From the NCBI GenBank assembly GCA_002455255.1, contig DKKL01000057.1, forward strand, positions 6,465-14,072: a stretch of DNA of 7,608 nt. The letters are read 5' to 3'. Source of the DNA: Candidatus Tepidiaquacellales bacterium UBA6667 (GTDB lineage: Bacteria; Bacteroidota; Ignavibacteria; Tepidaquicellales; Tepidaquicellaceae). A program made the position numbers and the translations under genes. The number at the start of each line of letters is the position of its first letter. The stretch's first letter is position 1. Positions 5,428 to 7,608 of the stretch are shown one piece after another. The notes beneath the pieces were generated by a model. It saw nothing but the letters and a program-made list of their open reading frames with translations. It did no database searches and was not told the origin of the DNA.

Positions 5428-6834
5428 TTAAATATTTATTGCTTCTCCATGTGCCACAGCAGCTGCCTCCATAATTGCTTCTGAAAGTGTAGGGTGTGCA
5501 TGAATCGTCTGGATAATCGTTTTACCTGTGCCTTCCATTGATTTGGTCATCACAAGTTCACTTATCAGTTCTGTTGCCTCAGCTCCTACTATGTGTGCCC
5601 CAAGCAGTTCATCATATTTAGCATCAAAAATTAATTTAACCATACCTGCTGTTTCTCCCATAGCTCTTGACTTTCCATTTGCAGAAAAAGGAAATTTACC
5701 AATCTTTAATTCGTAACCTGCTTCTTTTGCTTTTGCTTCAGTTAATCCCACAGATGCTACCTGTGGTTGGCAATAAGTACATCCTGGTATATTTGTATAA
5801 TCTATATCCTGCACATCAAGTCCTTTTATTTTTTCAACACAATTTATTGCCTCAGCTGATGCTGTGTGTGCTAACCATTGTTTTCCTTTTGGGTCTATTA
5901 AAGCACAGTCTCCAATAGAATATATTCCTTCAATATTGGTTTTGTAATTTTTATCAACTTTAACCGCATTTTTAAACAGTTCCACACCTGCATCTTCGAG
6001 ACCTAAACTTTCTATATTTCCGGTAATTCCAATCGCAAGTAATACTGCATCAGATTCCAAAGTTTCGTTAGTTTTTCCTGAAACCTTAGTCAATATTTTA
6101 TTTCCTTTTAACTCAATTGATTCAGTTTTAGTTTCAGTTAAAATTTTTATTCCTTTTTTCTTAAATTCTTTTGCAACTACATCAGAAATTTCTTTATCTT
6201 CTATCGGCAGAATGTTTGGCATCATTTCAATAATTGTTACTTCTGAACCAAAAGCATTATAAAAATAGGCAAACTCAGTACCTATTGCACCGCTGCCCAC
6301 AATTGTAATTTTTTTTGGAACTTCTTTAAGTAACAATGCACCTGTAGATGAAAGTATTTTTTTCTCGTCAAATTTTATTCCCGGTAAAGATCTTGCTCTT
6401 GCACCTGTAGCTATTATATTATGCTTACCTTTCAGTTTTTCTATTTCTTTTCCTTTTTTATCAGTAACTGAAATTGTTTTGTCTTTATTAAATTTTGCAC
6501 TGCCTTCAAAAACCGTAATCTTATTTTTCTTCATCAGATATTTTACACCTTGTTCAGATTTATCTGCTACCCCTCTTGACCTGTCAATAATTTTTGGAAA
6601 ATCAAACGAAACATTATCTGCAGAAATTGCAAATTCTTTAAGATGTCCGAGTGAATTCATAAGTTCTGCGTTTTTTAATAATGCTTTTGTAGGTATGCAC
6701 CCCCAGTTTAAACAAACTCCTCCTAATCTGTCTCTTTCTACTATAGCTGTTTTATATCCTAATTGTGAAGCTCTTATTGCCGCAGTATATCCACCGGGTC
6801 CGCTTCCGATTACAATAACATCAAATTCTTGCAT
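5428..6834 (-). CDS. lpdA: Dihydrolipoyl dehydrogenase (E3)
   Basis: A full-length 468-residue flavoprotein disulfide reductase. It reoxidises the dihydrolipoyl groups of 2-oxoacid dehydrogenase complexes and of the glycine cleavage system, passing electrons through a disulfide and FAD to NAD+, in the cytosol. The FAD loop is IGSGPGGYTAA (9-19). The redox pair C41/C46 lies in GGVCLNWGCIPTK, the exact lipoamide dehydrogenase form. ATGARAR follows at 142-148, the NAD-binding loop VGSGAIGTEFA at 179-189, and the second FAD contact SIGDCA at 306-311. The dimer-interface HAHPTLSEA (445-453) supplies His447 and Glu452. All catalytic residues are present. A second cysteine pair (C352, C355) sits in the NIPGCTYCQPQVASVG segment. 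The gene is not next to E1/E2 genes here. The start at 6834 has an A-rich leader without a Shine-Dalgarno site, and a weak hairpin follows the stop. Confidence 0.97.
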   Translation of the reverse strand: MQEFDVIVIGSGPGGYTAAIRASQLGYKTAIVERDRLGGVCLNWGCIPTKALLKNAELMNSLGHLKEFAISADNVSFDFPKIIDRSRGVADKSEQGVKYLMKKNKITVFEGSAKFNKDKTISVTDKKGKEIEKLKGKHNIIATGARARSLPGIKFDEKKILSSTGALLLKEVPKKITIVGSGAIGTEFAYFYNAFGSEVTIIEMMPNILPIEDKEISDVVAKEFKKKGIKILTETKTESIELKGNKILTKVSGKTNETLESDAVLLAIGITGNIESLGLEDAGVELFKNAVKVDKNYKTNIEGIYSIGDCALIDPKGKQWLAHTASAEAINCVEKIKGLDVQDIDYTNIPGCTYCQPQVASVGLTEAKAKEAGYELKIGKFPFSANGKSRAMGETAGMVKLIFDAKYDELLGAHIVGAEATELISELVMTKSMEGTGKTIIQTIHAHPTLSEAIMEAAAVAHGEAINI

Positions 6835-6925
6835 ATATTTTTTTATGTTTTAATTTAAGTTTATATGGTATCTTGCAATTTAGTAATATGCATTTTTTAA
6901 CTCAATGTAGAATGGTTTAACTTAA
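6835..6925. promoter_or_regulatory. Divergent intergenic region between lpdA and the ABC transporter unit
   Basis: This stretch separates lpdA on the minus strand from the small ORF and ABC gene on the plus strand, so promoters in both directions are expected in or near it. It is A/T-rich and I could not identify convincing -35/-10 boxes, nor a clear Bacteroidota-type TTTG / TAnnTTTG pair, on either strand. The call rests on gene arrangement alone. If the 32-codon ORF is not real, the region extends to 7039. Confidence 0.4.
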
Positions 6926-7024
6926 ATGTTTGATAAAACTTTAAAATTCATATTATTTTTAACAACACTAATTGTAATTTTGACAATTGCAGTTATATTA
7001 TTTAATTATATACTTGAAACATAA
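6926..7024 (+). CDS. Possible 32-residue single-span membrane peptide
   Basis: ATG 6926 opens a frame of 32 codons ending in TAA at 7022-7024. The peptide begins MFDKTLK, continues through about 20 uninterrupted hydrophobic residues (FILFLTTLIVILTIAVILF, 8-26) and ends NYILET, which is what a small single-span membrane protein would look like, with a positive residue inside. It lies 15 bases ahead of the ABC ATPase start in the same direction and could be a leader or small subunit. There is no Shine-Dalgarno site, no family is recognised, and AT-rich noncoding DNA easily yields hydrophobic codons, so it may be chance. Confidence 0.3.
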   Translation: MFDKTLKFILFLTTLIVILTIAVILFNYILET

Positions 7025-7039
7025 ATTGTATAGTAAAGA

Positions 7040-7059
7040 TTGAGTTCAATTGAGTTCAA
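7040..7059 (+). repeat. Perfect tandem 10-base duplication at the ABC gene start
   Basis: TTGAGTTCAA occurs twice head to tail, 7040-7049 and 7050-7059. The first copy contains the inferred TTG start codon; the second TTG is out of frame. Because the unit is ten bases, gain or loss of a copy would move the start codon relative to the reading frame. Confidence 0.85.
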
Positions 7060-7608
7060 GAACATATCAAAAAAATTTGGTAATTTTTCCGCACTGAATA
7101 ATATTTCATTTACAATTCCTTCAAACTCCGTTTTTTGTATTCTCGGTGAAAACGGTGCAGGGAAATCAACTCTAATGAAAATACTTTCCGGATTTATTAA
7201 GCAGGATTCGGGTGAAATATTTATTAATAAAAATTCTGTAAATTTTAACTCTACTAATGATGCTTTAAAATCTGGTATTGGAATGATTTATCAGCATTTT
7301 ATGCTTATTCAGGATTTTACTGTATTAGAAAATGTAATTTTAGGAAATGAAATTTCATCCGGAGTTAAGCTTGATTTTAAACGAATGGAAAATTTACTAA
7401 ATGATTTAAACATAAAATATAAATTAAATCTGAATTTAAATTCACCGGTATCTGATTTGAGCGTAAGTGAACAGCAGAAAACTGAGATACTAAAATTACT
7501 TTTTAAAAATCCTGACATATTAATACTTGACGAACCTACTGCCGTTTTATCACCTGATGAAGTTAAGTCTCTTTTTGAAGTGATAGAAGTATTTAAAAAT
7601 GAAGGTAA
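7040..7608 (+). CDS. ABC transporter ATP-binding protein, nucleoside/simple-sugar type (5' part only)
   Basis: The first 189 codons of an ABC ATPase; the gene runs off the window. Residues counted from TTG 7040: Walker A GENGAGKST (36-44), Q-loop IYQHFMLI (83-90, Gln85), signature LSVSEQQ (140-146), Walker B ILILDE (160-165) followed by PTAVLSPDEV. The QHFML and EPTAVLSPDE wording is characteristic of importers for nucleosides or simple sugars that work with a BmpA-like binding protein. Those ATPases usually have two ABC domains of about 500 residues in total, so this is probably the N-terminal domain. The signature has Ser where Gly is nearly invariant, a possible sign of weakened hydrolysis at one site. 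The start is forced: an in-frame stop lies at 7034-7036 and TTG 7040 is the only conventional codon before the conserved FKNISKKFG. Only a weak AAAG precedes it. Permease genes are expected downstream. Confidence 0.92.
   Translation, partial: MSSIEFKNISKKFGNFSALNNISFTIPSNSVFCILGENGAGKSTLMKILSGFIKQDSGEIFINKNSVNFNSTNDALKSGIGMIYQHFMLIQDFTVLENVILGNEISSGVKLDFKRMENLLNDLNIKYKLNLNLNSPVSDLSVSEQQKTEILKLLFKNPDILILDEPTAVLSPDEVKSLFEVIEVFKNEG

Noticed and set aside
6479..6853. 124-codon open frame on the plus strand opposite lpdA
   Set aside because: It lies wholly against the strongly supported lpdA coding strand, its product looks like reverse-complemented lpdA codons, and it matches no family I recognise.
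7309..7518. 69-codon minus-strand frame opposite the ABC ATPase
   Set aside because: It lies against the ABC signature region and is a shadow frame.
1..7608. CRISPR array, insertion sequence, toxin-antitoxin or defence system
   Set aside because: No regularly spaced repeats, transposase motifs, terminal inverted repeats or toxin/defence domains were seen; the gene set looks like ordinary chromosomal housekeeping and envelope genes.

Overview
The window is strongly A+T-rich and holds two gene blocks facing each other, followed by the start of a third transcription unit. No rRNA, tRNA, CRISPR array, insertion sequence or phage gene was seen. The composition, the scarcity of Shine-Dalgarno sites, the TTG starts and the protein styles suggest a free-living bacterium near Bacteroidota/Ignavibacteria (Chlorobiota side). 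This placement is an inference from general resemblance, not a search result.

Positions 1-4268, plus strand: a very compact run of five complete genes behind the tail of a possible sixth. An FkbM-type methyltransferase (51-761) and a GT4-type glycosyltransferase (754-1758) look like the end of a cell-surface polysaccharide or glycan cluster. They are followed by an M23 zinc metallopeptidase (1764-2480), an exodeoxyribonuclease III / AP endonuclease (2461-3246) and a zinc-independent medium-chain dehydrogenase (3246-4268). Neighbours overlap or nearly touch, so co-transcription is likely although the functions are mixed. The M23 gene is the odd point: a good signal peptide is encoded just upstream of the only conventional start codon, overlapping the glycosyltransferase end.

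Positions 4265-6834, minus strand: dihydrolipoyl dehydrogenase (lpdA, 5428-6834), then a YtxH-domain protein (4870-5286), then a DUF948-like membrane-anchored coiled-coil protein (4265-4822). The last gene meets the dehydrogenase head-on, the two sharing a TTAA at their stop codons. The YtxH gene has the best ribosome binding site in the window. A large imperfect dyad (18-base arms) lies upstream of it, and a terminator-like hairpin lies between it and the DUF948-like gene. YtxH and DUF948 proteins are also neighbours in the ytxGH stress operon of Bacillus, so this looks like a recurring envelope/stress pair.

Positions 6835-7608: a divergent intergenic region, a possible 32-residue single-span membrane peptide (6926-7024), and the start of an ABC transporter ATPase of the nucleoside/simple-sugar type (7040 to the window end). 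That ATPase has an LSVSE signature in place of the usual LSVGE/LSGGQ, and its first 20 bases are a perfect tandem 10-base duplication.

No clearly new multi-gene system is visible. The observations most worth checking are the anomalous start of the M23 gene, the dyad and hairpin arrangement around the YtxH/DUF948 pair, and the altered ABC signature.
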